DNA of 64,000 nucleotides, from NCBI GenBank assembly GCA_000752035.1, contig CCFE01000018.1, positions 1-64,000 on the forward strand. The letters are read 5' to 3'. The notes under the pieces are model-generated. The model did not search any database. It saw nothing but the letters and a program-made list of their open reading frames with translations, and was not told the origin of the DNA. Shown here piece after piece: positions 26,429 through 35,383 of the stretch; positions within the stretch are counted from its first letter, which is position 1, and each line of letters begins with the position of its first letter. Made by a program: the position numbers and the translations under genes. This stretch comes from Bacillus rubiinfantis. GTDB taxonomy: Bacteria > Bacillota > Bacilli > Bacillales > Cytobacillaceae.

Positions 26429-26710
26429 ATGGCTACACGTGATTCAATGGAAACATTAACACAGCAGGTTGAAGATACAATCCGCTATGCAGAGGAGCAA
26501 TATAAACAAAGCAGCCTGCAAGAGCATTATAATGACGATGACTATATTCAAGCATTGCAACGTTTAGAGCAGACGTATCAGGATATTGCGACAATGGCCC
26601 ATAGCGCGAATGGGCCGCAACGGGAACAGCTTCATCGAATGAGACTGCAAATCCAGCAGCTGCAGAATAATATGATACTACAGGGAACAAGAGGAGGAGA
26701 ACAGTTTTGA
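26429..26710 (+). CDS. ytzC: DUF2524 family protein YtzC
   Basis: This 93-residue, Gln/Glu-rich, helical protein of unknown function is the counterpart of B. subtilis YtzC. No membrane segment is present. The long helical heptad-like stretch (residues 9-80) suggests a coiled coil. The ATG follows GAAAGGGGG. Its stop overlaps the TTG of the next small gene by 3 nt. Confidence 0.8.
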   Translation: MATRDSMETLTQQVEDTIRYAEEQYKQSSLQEHYNDDDYIQALQRLEQTYQDIATMAHSANGPQREQLHRMRLQIQQLQNNMILQGTRGGEQF

Positions 26711-26868
26711 AAAAACGTTCCAAGCAGCAAAACCCTGAGCAAAAGACGCGAAACGGCATAAACAATCAAGACATTGAGCTCGGACGAGATGTTGATTTAA
26801 TCAAGCAGGCAAAAAGGAAATACGAGAAAAAAGGTCAGCCGGTTCAATCCAAATTTCATCCGGAATAA
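26707..26868 (+). CDS. Small basic protein (53 aa), unknown
   Basis: This 53-codon frame starts with TTG overlapping the ytzC stop and is preceded by GAGGAGGAGAAC, a strong ribosome binding site. The product is Lys/Arg-rich (MKKRSKQQNPEQKTR at the start, QAKRKYEKKGQPVQSKFHPE at the end) and lacks hydrophobic segments. A terminator follows soon after. No family is recognised. Coupling to ytzC supports it being real. Confidence 0.6.
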   Translation: MKKRSKQQNPEQKTRNGINNQDIELGRDVDLIKQAKRKYEKKGQPVQSKFHPE

Positions 26869-26888
26869 GCAGTCATCATTATTTTATC

Positions 26889-26923
26889 ACTCTCAACCGC
26901 TTGAAATGGTTGGGAGTTTTTTG
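26889..26923 (+). terminator. Terminator after ytzC and the small basic gene
   Basis: The stem ACTCTCAACC / GGTTGGGAGT is followed by TTTTT. Confidence 0.85.
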
Positions 26924-27007
26924 TTAAAGATTATTATTTCAAAAAAAACAAATAAAACAATTGCCACAGTCGCTGAAAAGGTCTAAAATTCTTATTATGT
27001 AAATTTA

Positions 27008-27057
27008 TCCCGCCTTAACGGGGAGTAACATCCCCACTGATGGAAGTTTCACTTTAT
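27008..27057 (+). repeat. Intergenic hairpin repeat, copy 3
   Basis: This is a good copy of the family at 2672 and 12604: CGCCTTAAC, a GGGG/CCCC hairpin, then ACTGATGGAAGTTTCACTTT. It lies directly before the MFS gene and contains a misleading in-frame ATG at 27040. Confidence 0.7.
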
Positions 27058-27084
27058 ATATTATTGAAAAAAGGAGCGTTTTTC

Positions 27085-28272
27085 ATGCCGCGTGCCTTAT
27101 GGCTTTTAGTTATTGGGATGGCAGTGAATACTATAGGCTCTTCTTTTTTATGGCCTTTAAATACTATCTATATTCACGACCATCTTGGAAAATCTTTATC
27201 GGTTGCCGGTCTTGTTCTCATGTTGAACTCGGGTGCAAATGTTATTGGAAATCTATTCGGCGGCCATTTGTTTGATAAGGTCGGCGGTTATTTATCCATT
27301 CTTTTCGGTATCTTTATCTCGTTAATTGCTCTCGGAGGAATGTCAGTTTGGCATGGTTGGCCGGAATACATCGTGTTTTTGACAATTGTCGGCTTCGGTT
27401 CGGGGCTTATTTTTCCAGCAATGTATGCCATGGCAGGCTCGGCCTGGAAAGAAGGTGGCCGTAAATCCTTTAATGCCCTGTATGTAGCGCAAAACCTAGG
27501 AGTTGCGGTAGGTGCAGCACTTGGTGGAGTCATCGCAGATTATTCAATTCAACTTATTTTCGTTGCCAACACTGTAATGTACATATTGTTCCTATTCATT
27601 GCTGTATTTGGCTACAAAAGTATTTCAGTGTCTATTACGAACCAAAAGGGCTCTAAGAATGCGAGATTAGATACGGTTAATAAATGGAATGTTAAAGCCC
27701 TGTTTATTCTTTGTATTGGTTATTTATTATGTTGGATTGCTTACAGTCAATGGACAACGACCATTGCTTCTTATACACAGGATCTTGATATTTCGCTCAA
27801 ACAATATAGTCTATTATGGACCATTAATGGAGCGATTATAGTCCTTGGCCAGCCGCTTTTGAATAGTGTGTTAAATCGCCTCGAGACATCATTAAAAATA
27901 CAAATGCTTATCGGGATTGGTATTTTTATTGTTTCATTTTTAGTTGTTGGGAAAGCAGTTGCTTTTTCTGGATTCCTGGCAGCAATGATTATTTTATCAA
28001 TTGGAGAAATGTTTATTTGGCCTGCCGTCCCAACTGTTGCTTTCAGTCTTGCACCAAAGGGACGGGAGGGTTTTTATCAGGGAATTGTCAATAGCACGGC
28101 AACAGGCGGCAGAATGATCGGCCCTGTACTCGGCGGAGTCATCGTCGACATCTACAGCATAACCGCCCTCATCTTCATCCTTATTGGATTATTCTTAATA
28201 GCCTTCATTACCACGATTGTGTATGATCGGAGACTAAAAATGGTGCCTGGCACCGTCCATGGACAAATGTGA
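27085..28272 (+). CDS. yttB: MFS transporter, YttB-like
   Basis: This 395-residue major facilitator protein has about 12 hydrophobic segments and a loop motif GGHLFDKVGG after TM2. It resembles B. subtilis YttB, a putative multidrug exporter; the substrate is unknown. The ATG at 27085 follows AAAGGAGCG. The in-frame ATG at 27040 is inside a repeat and has no ribosome binding site. The last ~9 codons and the stop come from a palindromic repeat inserted at the 3' end (28236-28284), so the tail MVPGTVHGQM is probably not ancestral. Confidence 0.85.
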   Translation: MPRALWLLVIGMAVNTIGSSFLWPLNTIYIHDHLGKSLSVAGLVLMLNSGANVIGNLFGGHLFDKVGGYLSILFGIFISLIALGGMSVWHGWPEYIVFLTIVGFGSGLIFPAMYAMAGSAWKEGGRKSFNALYVAQNLGVAVGAALGGVIADYSIQLIFVANTVMYILFLFIAVFGYKSISVSITNQKGSKNARLDTVNKWNVKALFILCIGYLLCWIAYSQWTTTIASYTQDLDISLKQYSLLWTINGAIIVLGQPLLNSVLNRLETSLKIQMLIGIGIFIVSFLVVGKAVAFSGFLAAMIILSIGEMFIWPAVPTVAFSLAPKGREGFYQGIVNSTATGGRMIGPVLGGVIVDIYSITALIFILIGLFLIAFITTIVYDRRLKMVPGTVHGQM

Positions 28273-28284
28273 TGATTTGTCCAC
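28236..28284 (+). repeat. Double-palindrome repeat at the yttB 3' end
   Basis: Two perfect palindromes lie side by side: GGTGCCTGGCACC (28242-28254) and GGACAAAT-N6-ATTTGTCC (28261-28282). The yttB stop codon is in the loop of the second. It resembles a dispersed Bacillus repeat. Only this copy is in the window. Confidence 0.6.
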
Positions 28285-28293
28285 CCCACACGG

Positions 28294-28323
28294 ACAGTAG
28301 GAATGTACCTACTGTTTTTTTTA
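28294..28323 (+). terminator. Terminator of yttB
   Basis: The 8-bp stem ACAGTAGG / CCTACTGT is followed by T8. Confidence 0.85.
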
Positions 28324-28495
28324 TTGGAATTGGCGACAACATTGTGTGAAAATTTACAAATATATCTCATATTCAAAAAATCTGAATAGGCAAAAAATAT
28401 ATTGTCAGATAATACTGTTCTAATATATAATTTAAACGACATCATTGTTATATAACTATCATATTAATATTTTTATTTTAATCTGGGAGGTTATC

Positions 28496-29965
28496 ATGCT
28501 TGATCAAGTTGTAAACACAGTCAACGGTTGGCTGTGGAGTCCAGTTTTGGTTGGATTTATTGTTTTTTGTGGCATTTATTTTAGTTTTCGTACACGGTTT
28601 TTGCAGATTCGACACATTAAAGAAATGGTAAAGTTGATAGCATCAGGGAAAGGATCGGATGCAGGAGTATCCTCATTCCAAGCGTTAGCGATGTCTTTAT
28701 CAGGGCGTATTGGTGTAGGGAATATCGCAGGAACAGCCACGGGAATTGCTTTTGGTGGCCCTGGTTCTGTATTTTGGATGTGGGTTATTACCTTCATTGG
28801 CGCAGCATCAGCTTTCGTTGAGTCCACGCTGGCACAAATTTATAAAGAAAAGCAAAACGGGGAGTATCGAGGCGGTCCAGCATACTATATTGAAAAGGGA
28901 CTTGGCTGGAAATGGTTTGCTATTGTTTTTGCAGTTGCGACACTCCTTGCGATGGCAGTATTAATGCCTGGGATACAGGCAAATGCGATTGCTGATGGAA
29001 TTGAGAATGCCTTTGGAATTGATAAAACAATTACAGGGTTAGCAGTTGTGCTACTTGTTGGTTTTACTATCTTTGGTGGAGTTAAACGTATTGCGAGAGT
29101 TGCAGAATTTATCGTTCCTTTTATGGCTGCTGGATATTTGTTAATTGCAATTGCAATAGTAGTAATTAATTTTGATAAAATTCCTGAAGTATTTGCACTA
29201 ATTTTTAAAAGCGCCTTCGGAACAGAAGAATTATTTGGTGGAATTATTGGTTCAGCCGTTATGTGGGGAGTAAAACGGGGACTTTATGCAAACGAAGCCG
29301 GCCAAGGTACCGGTGCTCACCCAGCTGCAGCAGCTGAAGTATCTCACCCAGCTAAACAAGGTTTAGTGCAGGCATTTTCCATTTATTTGGACGTATTCTT
29401 AGTAGTTACATCAACGGCAATGATGATTTTATTTACAAATCAATATAATGTTATAAATGAAAAAACCGGAAAGACGATAACTGAAAATCTACCAGGAGTA
29501 GAACCTGGTCCAGGCTTTACTCAAGCAGCAGTTGATACCATTCTACCTGGATTTGGCCCAGGATTTATTGCAATTGCCCTTTTCTTCTTTGCGTTCACAA
29601 CGATTTATGCATATTATTATATCGCAGAGACAAATCTGGCTTATCTAGTACGGGGCAAACATAGTGGTAAGGCTTTTGTTGTCTTAAAACTCGTTCTTAT
29701 AGGCTCGATCTTCTATGGGTCGGTAAAAACCGCCACAACAGCATGGGCAATGGGTGATATTGGACTTGGAATAATGGTTTGGCTGAACTTAATTGCAATC
29801 CTGCTCCTATTTAAACCAGCGGCGATTGCCTTAAAGGACTACGAGGAACAACTTAAACAAGGAAAAGATCCAGTATTCGACTCATCTAAATATGGAATTA
29901 ATAATGCGGACTTCTGGAAAGACGGGTACCGACATAAAGAAGACAAGCAAAAAGAAGTTTCCTAA
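28496..29965 (+). CDS. Alanine/glycine:cation symporter (AGCS family)
   Basis: This is a sodium/proton-coupled alanine or glycine importer in the membrane. The 489-residue protein carries the family signature around residues 60-90 (SLSGRIGVGNIAGTA, GPGSVFWMW) and about ten hydrophobic segments, with NEAGQGTGAHPAAAAE near residue 265. It resembles B. subtilis AlsT-type carriers. The ATG at 28496 follows GGGAGG; the codons upstream are AT-rich leader. It stands alone between terminators. Confidence 0.92.
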   Translation: MLDQVVNTVNGWLWSPVLVGFIVFCGIYFSFRTRFLQIRHIKEMVKLIASGKGSDAGVSSFQALAMSLSGRIGVGNIAGTATGIAFGGPGSVFWMWVITFIGAASAFVESTLAQIYKEKQNGEYRGGPAYYIEKGLGWKWFAIVFAVATLLAMAVLMPGIQANAIADGIENAFGIDKTITGLAVVLLVGFTIFGGVKRIARVAEFIVPFMAAGYLLIAIAIVVINFDKIPEVFALIFKSAFGTEELFGGIIGSAVMWGVKRGLYANEAGQGTGAHPAAAAEVSHPAKQGLVQAFSIYLDVFLVVTSTAMMILFTNQYNVINEKTGKTITENLPGVEPGPGFTQAAVDTILPGFGPGFIAIALFFFAFTTIYAYYYIAETNLAYLVRGKHSGKAFVVLKLVLIGSIFYGSVKTATTAWAMGDIGLGIMVWLNLIAILLLFKPAAIALKDYEEQLKQGKDPVFDSSKYGINNADFWKDGYRHKEDKQKEVS

Positions 29966-29989
29966 ATATTTTTTCTACGGAACTGAAGA

Positions 29990-30026
29990 TAAAAATAGAA
30001 AGGCACTAATGTGCCTTTCTATTTTT
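29990..30026 (+). terminator. Terminator of the alanine symporter gene
   Basis: The 15-bp stem AAAATAGAAAGGCAC / GTGCCTTTCTATTTT is followed by further Ts. Confidence 0.88.
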
Positions 30027-30119
30027 GTTAATGCGGTTAAGATGAAGAAAACAGCTCTAAACAAAAATTGGGCTGCAGTCGCTTGCAACCTGTTAGAAAA
30101 TTTTATAAAATAGTGATTA

Positions 30120-30386
30120 TATTATAGGAATAAGTAGATAATGACAGTGAGCAGGAGTAGTAGTGGTGCCAAACCCGTTTGAAAGAGAGTTGACGGCTGG
30201 TGAAAGTCAACCGGGGACATCATGAACTCGCCTAGGAGTTGCAGACATGAACAAAAGTAATGTTTGCCGTTTTCCGCGTTAAGGAGGAATGAAGCGAGTG
30301 CATTTGCACTAATGTGGGTGGTACCGCGGGAAGATACATACATAGATCCTCTCGTCCCTGTGTTGGGATGAGAGTTTTTTTATTTT
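30120..30386 (+). ncRNA. T-box leader of leuS (specifier CTC, Leu)
   Basis: This is a T-box riboswitch with AATAAGTAGATAATGAC in stem I, a probable specifier CTC in GAACTCGCC (CTC at 30227-30229), the T-box TGGTACCGCG at 30319-30328, and an overlapping terminator at 30349-30386 (CTCTCGTCCC/GGGATGAGAG plus T7). Uncharged tRNA-Leu(GAG) should stabilise the antiterminator and allow leuS expression. Confidence 0.93.
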
Positions 30387-30405
30387 CTATTAGGAGGAAG
30401 CAAGT

Positions 30406-32823
30406 ATGAGTTTCGATCATCGTCAAATCGAAAAAAAATGGCAAGAAAAGTGGGAAGGAGAAAAAACGTTCAAAACGAGCGAGGAATACGATAAAAGGAA
30501 ATTCTATGCGTTAGACATGTTTCCTTACCCTTCTGGTGCTGGCCTCCATGTTGGTCATCCAGAGGGTTATACGGCTACAGATATTCTCTCACGGATGAAG
30601 CGGATGCAAGGCTACAATGTTCTGCATCCGATGGGCTGGGATGCATTTGGCTTACCGGCAGAGCAGTACGCGCTTGATACTGGTAATGATCCCGCTATTT
30701 TTACCGCTAAGAATATTGATACGTTTCGTAGACAAATCAAAGCATTAGGCTTTTCCTACGACTGGGATCGTGAAGTCAACACAACCGACCCTGAATATTA
30801 TAAGTGGACACAATGGATATTCTTGAAACTATGGGAAAAAGGGCTCGCTTATGTCGATGAGGTTCCAGTAAACTGGTGCCCGGCTCTTGGTACTGTGCTA
30901 GCAAATGAAGAGGTTATTGATGGTAAAAGTGAACGCGGCGGTCACCCTGTTGAACGTCGGCCAATGCGCCAATGGATGTTGAAAATTACCGCGTATGCTG
31001 ACCGCTTACTAGAAGATCTTGAAGAGCTTGATTGGCCAGAAAGCTTAAAAGAAATGCAACGGAACTGGATTGGCCGCTCCGAGGGTGCAGAGGTCAATTT
31101 TCAAATAGACGGACACGAGGGGACATTCACTGTGTTCACAACCCGTCCTGATACATTGTTTGGTGCGACTTATGCAGTCCTAGCCCCAGAGCATAAACTG
31201 GTAGAATCCATTACAACACAGGAACAAAAAGCTGATGTCGAGGCCTATCTGGAGCAGATTAAAGCAAAAAGCGATCTTGAACGTACAGATTTAGCCAAAG
31301 AGAAAACAGGTGTTTTTACCGGTGCGTATGCCATCAATCCGGCAAATGGCGAGAAAATGCCAATCTGGATTGCTGATTATGTATTAGCTAGCTACGGAAC
31401 AGGAGCAATTATGGCCGTACCTGCTCATGATGAGCGTGACTATGAATTTGCTAAAAAATTTGACCTGCCGATTAAGGAAGTTGTTGCTGGCGGAGATGTT
31501 GCTACCGAAGCCTATACTGGCGATGGTGAGCATGTTAACTCCGATTTCTTAAATGGCTTAAATAAAGCAGATGCTATTACCAAAATGATTGCTTGGTTAG
31601 AAGAGAAAAGAATAGGTACAAAAAAAGTGACCTATCGCCTGCGCGATTGGTTGTTCAGCCGCCAGCGGTACTGGGGCGAGCCAATTCCAATTATTCATTG
31701 GGAAGATGGCACAATGACGGCTGTACCTGAAGCCGAATTACCTTTAACTCTACCAAAAACAACCGATATCAAACCATCGGGAACTGGTGAGTCACCGCTC
31801 GCTAATATTGAAGAATGGGTAAACGTTGTCGATCCGGTAACTGGGAAAAAGGGCCGTCGGGAAACAAATACGATGCCGCAATGGGCTGGCAGCTGCTGGT
31901 ACTACTTGCGTTATATTGATCCGAAGAATGCCGAACAACTGGCTTCACCGGAAAAGTTACAGCATTGGCTGCCGGTTGATATTTATATTGGCGGTGCTGA
32001 GCATGCTGTTCTTCACTTACTATATGCACGCTTCTGGCATAAATTTCTATATGATATCGGTGTTGTCCCTACTAAAGAACCGTTCCAGAAGTTATTTAAT
32101 CAAGGAATGATTCTCGGCGAAGGCAATGAGAAGATGAGTAAATCAAAAGGTAATGTTGTCAATCCAGACGATATTATTGAAAGCCACGGTGCAGATACAC
32201 TGCGCTTATATGAAATGTTTATGGGCCCGCTTGATGCCTCAATTGCCTGGTCCACGAACGGCTTGGACGGATCACGCCGCTTCCTAGACCGAATCTGGCG
32301 TTTATTGGTTGAAGAGGATGGTTCGCTTAATCCAAAAATTCAAGATATTGAAGAGATTGCCAGTCTAGACAAAGTGTATCATCAAACAGTGAAAAAAGTG
32401 ACCGAGGATTATGAAGGCTTGCGCTTTAATACAGCGATTTCGCAAATGATGGTCTTTATTAATGAAGCCTATAAAGCAACGGTTTTACCGAAGTCTTATA
32501 TTGAGGGCTTTGTAAAATTATTAGCACCTGTTGCTCCGCATATCGCGGAAGAACTTTGGGAGAAATTAGGGCATCGCGAGACGGTTTCTTACGAAGCATG
32601 GCCTGCATACGACGAGGCAAAGCTCGTGGACAATGAAATTGAGATCGTTGTGCAATTGAATGGTAAAGTAAGGGCAAAGTTAGTCGTACCGAAAGATGCC
32701 GGTAAAGATGTATTAGAAGGTTTGGCAATGGGCGATGACCGTGTCAAAGAACTGATTGAGGGGAAAACAGTTCGCAAAGTGATTACTGTACCAGGCAAGC
32801 TAGTGAATATCGTCGCGAATTAA
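30406..32823 (+). CDS. leuS: Leucyl-tRNA synthetase
   Basis: LeuS charges tRNA-Leu in the cytoplasm. The 805-residue class I synthetase has HVGH (HIGH motif) at 48-51, the CP1 editing domain with TTRPDTLFGATY, and KMSKS at 576-580. The ATG follows AGGAGGAAGC. It is regulated by the T-box leader directly upstream. Confidence 0.97.
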   Translation: MSFDHRQIEKKWQEKWEGEKTFKTSEEYDKRKFYALDMFPYPSGAGLHVGHPEGYTATDILSRMKRMQGYNVLHPMGWDAFGLPAEQYALDTGNDPAIFTAKNIDTFRRQIKALGFSYDWDREVNTTDPEYYKWTQWIFLKLWEKGLAYVDEVPVNWCPALGTVLANEEVIDGKSERGGHPVERRPMRQWMLKITAYADRLLEDLEELDWPESLKEMQRNWIGRSEGAEVNFQIDGHEGTFTVFTTRPDTLFGATYAVLAPEHKLVESITTQEQKADVEAYLEQIKAKSDLERTDLAKEKTGVFTGAYAINPANGEKMPIWIADYVLASYGTGAIMAVPAHDERDYEFAKKFDLPIKEVVAGGDVATEAYTGDGEHVNSDFLNGLNKADAITKMIAWLEEKRIGTKKVTYRLRDWLFSRQRYWGEPIPIIHWEDGTMTAVPEAELPLTLPKTTDIKPSGTGESPLANIEEWVNVVDPVTGKKGRRETNTMPQWAGSCWYYLRYIDPKNAEQLASPEKLQHWLPVDIYIGGAEHAVLHLLYARFWHKFLYDIGVVPTKEPFQKLFNQGMILGEGNEKMSKSKGNVVNPDDIIESHGADTLRLYEMFMGPLDASIAWSTNGLDGSRRFLDRIWRLLVEEDGSLNPKIQDIEEIASLDKVYHQTVKKVTEDYEGLRFNTAISQMMVFINEAYKATVLPKSYIEGFVKLLAPVAPHIAEELWEKLGHRETVSYEAWPAYDEAKLVDNEIEIVVQLNGKVRAKLVVPKDAGKDVLEGLAMGDDRVKELIEGKTVRKVITVPGKLVNIVAN

Positions 32824-32891
32824 ATAATTGGCATCACTAATTCTTCGATGATGGTGCCTTAAGCTTTAAGACAAGAAAGGGAATGATGGGG

Positions 32892-33197
32892 ATGGAAGAA
32901 ATTAAGATAATCACACCTGAGGAGCTGCAACAGAAGCTCGAAGCAGGGGAAAAGCTTGAACTTGTTGATGTCAGAGAAGATGAAGAAGTAGCGGAGGGGA
33001 TGATTCCAGGTGCAAAGCATATCCGCATGGGAGATATTCCTGCTCACCTTGATTATTTTGACAAAGATAAGGAGTATATTTTCATCTGCCGCTCCAGCCG
33101 CCGGAGTGAAAATGTTTGTTATTACATGCAGGAACAGGGGTATAAAGTGTGCAATATGATTGGCGGCATGCTGAATTGGCATGGAAAAACCATTTAG
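32892..33197 (+). CDS. ytwF: Rhodanese-domain protein
   Basis: This single-domain rhodanese of about 101 residues has active-site C66 in ICRSSRRS and the family opening VDVREDEEVAEGMIPGA. It may carry persulfide sulfur in the cytoplasm; the partner is unknown. The likely counterpart is B. subtilis YtwF. Start choice is uncertain: ATG occurs at 32883, 32886 and 32892 behind AGAAAGGG, and 32892 gives the usual spacing. Confidence 0.8.
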   Translation: MEEIKIITPEELQQKLEAGEKLELVDVREDEEVAEGMIPGAKHIRMGDIPAHLDYFDKDKEYIFICRSSRRSENVCYYMQEQGYKVCNMIGGMLNWHGKTI

Positions 33198-33816
33198 ACG
33201 ATTCCTTCTAACGGTTTCTCTTTTGGAGTACAAGAAGTGGAAAACAGGTTAATTAACTTATGGAAAACAACATGGTAATTCGCTAAGGTATTCGCCAAAT
33301 AGTGGTATGAAAATCATAAGCGGAGAATTTCCGTCTAATGAAAATTTTGAGGCCCAATAGGCAGATATAAGGGGAGAAATTCCGCTTACTACCTCTAAAT
33401 AAGGCAAAATCCAAGGATTTGAATCATATAAGCGGAAAAACTTCCTTTAATTCGAGGGAAATAGTGGTATTTCCCAAAATAAACGGAGTTTTTCCGTTAA
33501 TTTCTAATACAGGGAAATCAGGTGTAATTTACATCTATTTTAGCTATTCAATTTTCAGATAGAGAATATCTAATCGTAAATTTCTATTTACTATGTGAAC
33601 TAGATAGCGATTTTATAAGCTATTCTATTTCTAACAGCGATACAAACAAAAATGGGGTGAGAAAATTATTTGTGATTTCTCATCCTATTTGCCTTTGATG
33701 TACTGTATTTCACCTTTAAAGAAACCCCTTTTTGATTCCTTCGGGAGTCGTTTTTTTTTGTAATCTATTTTAATTTTCTAAAAACTTGTCCAAACTGTTA
33801 AAAAGAGGTGAGATTT
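33198..33816 (+). repeat. 620-bp gene-free stretch with an array of short palindromes
   Basis: No gene is seen. Four related imperfect palindromes occur at 33317-33336, 33366-33388, 33428-33450 and 33478-33500, each of the form AAGCGGA-N-TTCCGCTT with variations. A second short element, AATAGTGGTAT, occurs at 33299 and 33461. The remainder is AT-rich, with an imperfect T-rich hairpin near 33722-33759. Likely dispersed intergenic repeats of the genome. Confidence 0.6.
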
Positions 33817-34002
33817 ATGATTCAAGTAAAATTGTTTGATCGGGAACATGAAAAAGACTTGGAAAAAGAAATGAACCGCTTTTTGAAAGGGTTGGACGAA
33901 AAAAGTTTGTTAGACATTAAATATAATGTGGCAGCCTTTCCCGAGGAAGATGAGGAAGAGCAAATCTATTGCTTTTCGGCAATGATTATTTATAAGGCCT
34001 GA
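33817..34002 (+). CDS. cse60: Sporulation protein Cse60
   Basis: This 61-residue protein of the Cse60/DUF2758 family contains LDIKYNVAAFPEEDEEEQIYC-FSAMIIY, its conserved end. In B. subtilis cse60 is switched on early in the mother cell by sigma-E; the role is unknown. The ATG at 33817 follows AAAGAGGTGAG, which rules out the GTG at 33808 inside that site. A clear sigma-E promoter was not identified. Confidence 0.8.
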   Translation: MIQVKLFDREHEKDLEKEMNRFLKGLDEKSLLDIKYNVAAFPEEDEEEQIYCFSAMIIYKA

Positions 34003-34021
34003 CCTAAATGGTCAGGCCATT
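33996..34021 (+). terminator. Terminator shared by cse60 and ytfP
   Basis: The 9-bp stem GGCCTGACC / GGTCAGGCC contains the cse60 stop in its 5' arm, and its 3' arm reaches into the converging ytfP stop region. Confidence 0.65.
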
Positions 34022-35277
34022 GCTATAGTGGCAGCGTTTGTTCCTGCTAGTCTGCCAGTAACTAGTGCTGAGGTAATGTTATAGCCGCCTGTATAGCCGT
34101 GAATATCCAATATTTCACCACAAAAAAACAAACCAGGCATCAATTTTGACTGCATCGTCTTTGGGTCGATTTCTTTGACAGATACCCCGCCGCCGGTTAC
34201 AAAGGCCTTTTCAAGCGGGAGTGTGCCATTTACGTTAAACTGAAATTGTTTACAGCTTTTGCAAAAATGGCGAATTTTTTCGTGCGGGATAGCAGCCCCC
34301 TGTGTTGATGGGTCAATTTCGTTTTGAGCTAATAAAAATAACAAGTAACGTTCAGGCAGCAAGCCCTTTAACGTATTTTTGATGCCTTTTTTTGGTTCAG
34401 ACTTAATCAGCTTAATGATTTGCTGAAAGAGATCCTCACCAGTTTTATCTGGTACAGCATCGAGGCTCACCGTAACTTCAGTTATCTTCCATTTTTTCAT
34501 GGCTTTTACGACAAACTGACTGCACCTCAATACGGCAGGACCGCTTATCCCAAAATGGGTGAAAATCATATCCATCCGATGGGTAATGATTGGTTTCCCT
34601 TTAGGATTTAGGACACTTAATTCGATGTCCCGCAATGATAAACCTTGCAGGGTTTTATTCATAATAAACGGTTCAGTCGAAGTGAGTGGAACCTCGGTTG
34701 GATATAGCTCAGTAATGGTATGTCCAGCTTTTTCCGCCCAGGTATAGCCATCCCCGGTCGAACCAGTATGAGGCACCGATTTCCCGCCAACGGCAATGAC
34801 CACAGTTTTTGTGGAGTACTCTTCACCATTTTTCAATAGTACACCAGCAACCTGACCGTTTTCATAGAGAACATCAGCAACAGGATTGTTTTTCACGACT
34901 TTTACCTGCAGGCGGTTTAACTCCTGCAACAGCGCATCGATGACGGATTGTGCTTTATTACTGGTAGGAAACATCCTTCCATGATCTTCTTCCTTAAGCA
35001 TGACTCCGAGATTTTCAAAGAAGGTAATAATGTCTTCATTATTAAAGATGGAAAAAGCGCTATATAAAAATTTCCCATTCCCAGGTAAATGTTTAATAAT
35101 TTCGTCAACTGGCAGTCGGTTTGTCACATTACAGCGTCCGCCACCGGATATTGCCAGCTTGCGACCAAGCTTGTCTCCTTTATCAATAAGAAGGACGGAG
35201 GCTCCTGTTTCACCGGCGGCAATGGCGGCCATTAAACCTGAAGGACCGCCGCCAATCACGATTACATCAAATTTCAT
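34012..35277 (-). CDS. ytfP: FAD-dependent oxidoreductase YtfP (HI0933/BaiN family)
   Basis: This 421-residue flavoprotein has the N-terminal dinucleotide fold VIGGGPSGLMAAIAAGE (residues ~6-22), the family block GRKLAISGGGRCNVTN, and the closing C-terminal FAD contact GGYNITSALVTG. The substrate is not known. The ATG follows GGTGGAAG on the minus strand. Confidence 0.88.
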   Translation of the reverse strand: MKFDVIVIGGGPSGLMAAIAAGETGASVLLIDKGDKLGRKLAISGGGRCNVTNRLPVDEIIKHLPGNGKFLYSAFSIFNNEDIITFFENLGVMLKEEDHGRMFPTSNKAQSVIDALLQELNRLQVKVVKNNPVADVLYENGQVAGVLLKNGEEYSTKTVVIAVGGKSVPHTGSTGDGYTWAEKAGHTITELYPTEVPLTSTEPFIMNKTLQGLSLRDIELSVLNPKGKPIITHRMDMIFTHFGISGPAVLRCSQFVVKAMKKWKITEVTVSLDAVPDKTGEDLFQQIIKLIKSEPKKGIKNTLKGLLPERYLLFLLAQNEIDPSTQGAAIPHEKIRHFCKSCKQFQFNVNGTLPLEKAFVTGGGVSVKEIDPKTMQSKLMPGLFFCGEILDIHGYTGGYNITSALVTGRLAGTNAATIAMA

Positions 35278-35383
35278 ACTTCCACCAACTTTTACATAGA
35301 TTCATCCCATTATAAACACTTTTTGCAAAAAAGACGAATTTGAAAAAAATACAAAGTTGTCAGTAGCATCGGAGGTAAAGAAG

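Noticed and set aside
27040..27084. Upstream in-frame ATG for yttB
   Set aside because: It lies in an intergenic repeat and lacks a ribosome binding site; the ATG at 27085 has AAAGGAGCG.
33299..33500. Possible CRISPR array
   Set aside because: The repeats are short, imperfect palindromes with unequal spacing, and no cas gene is near.
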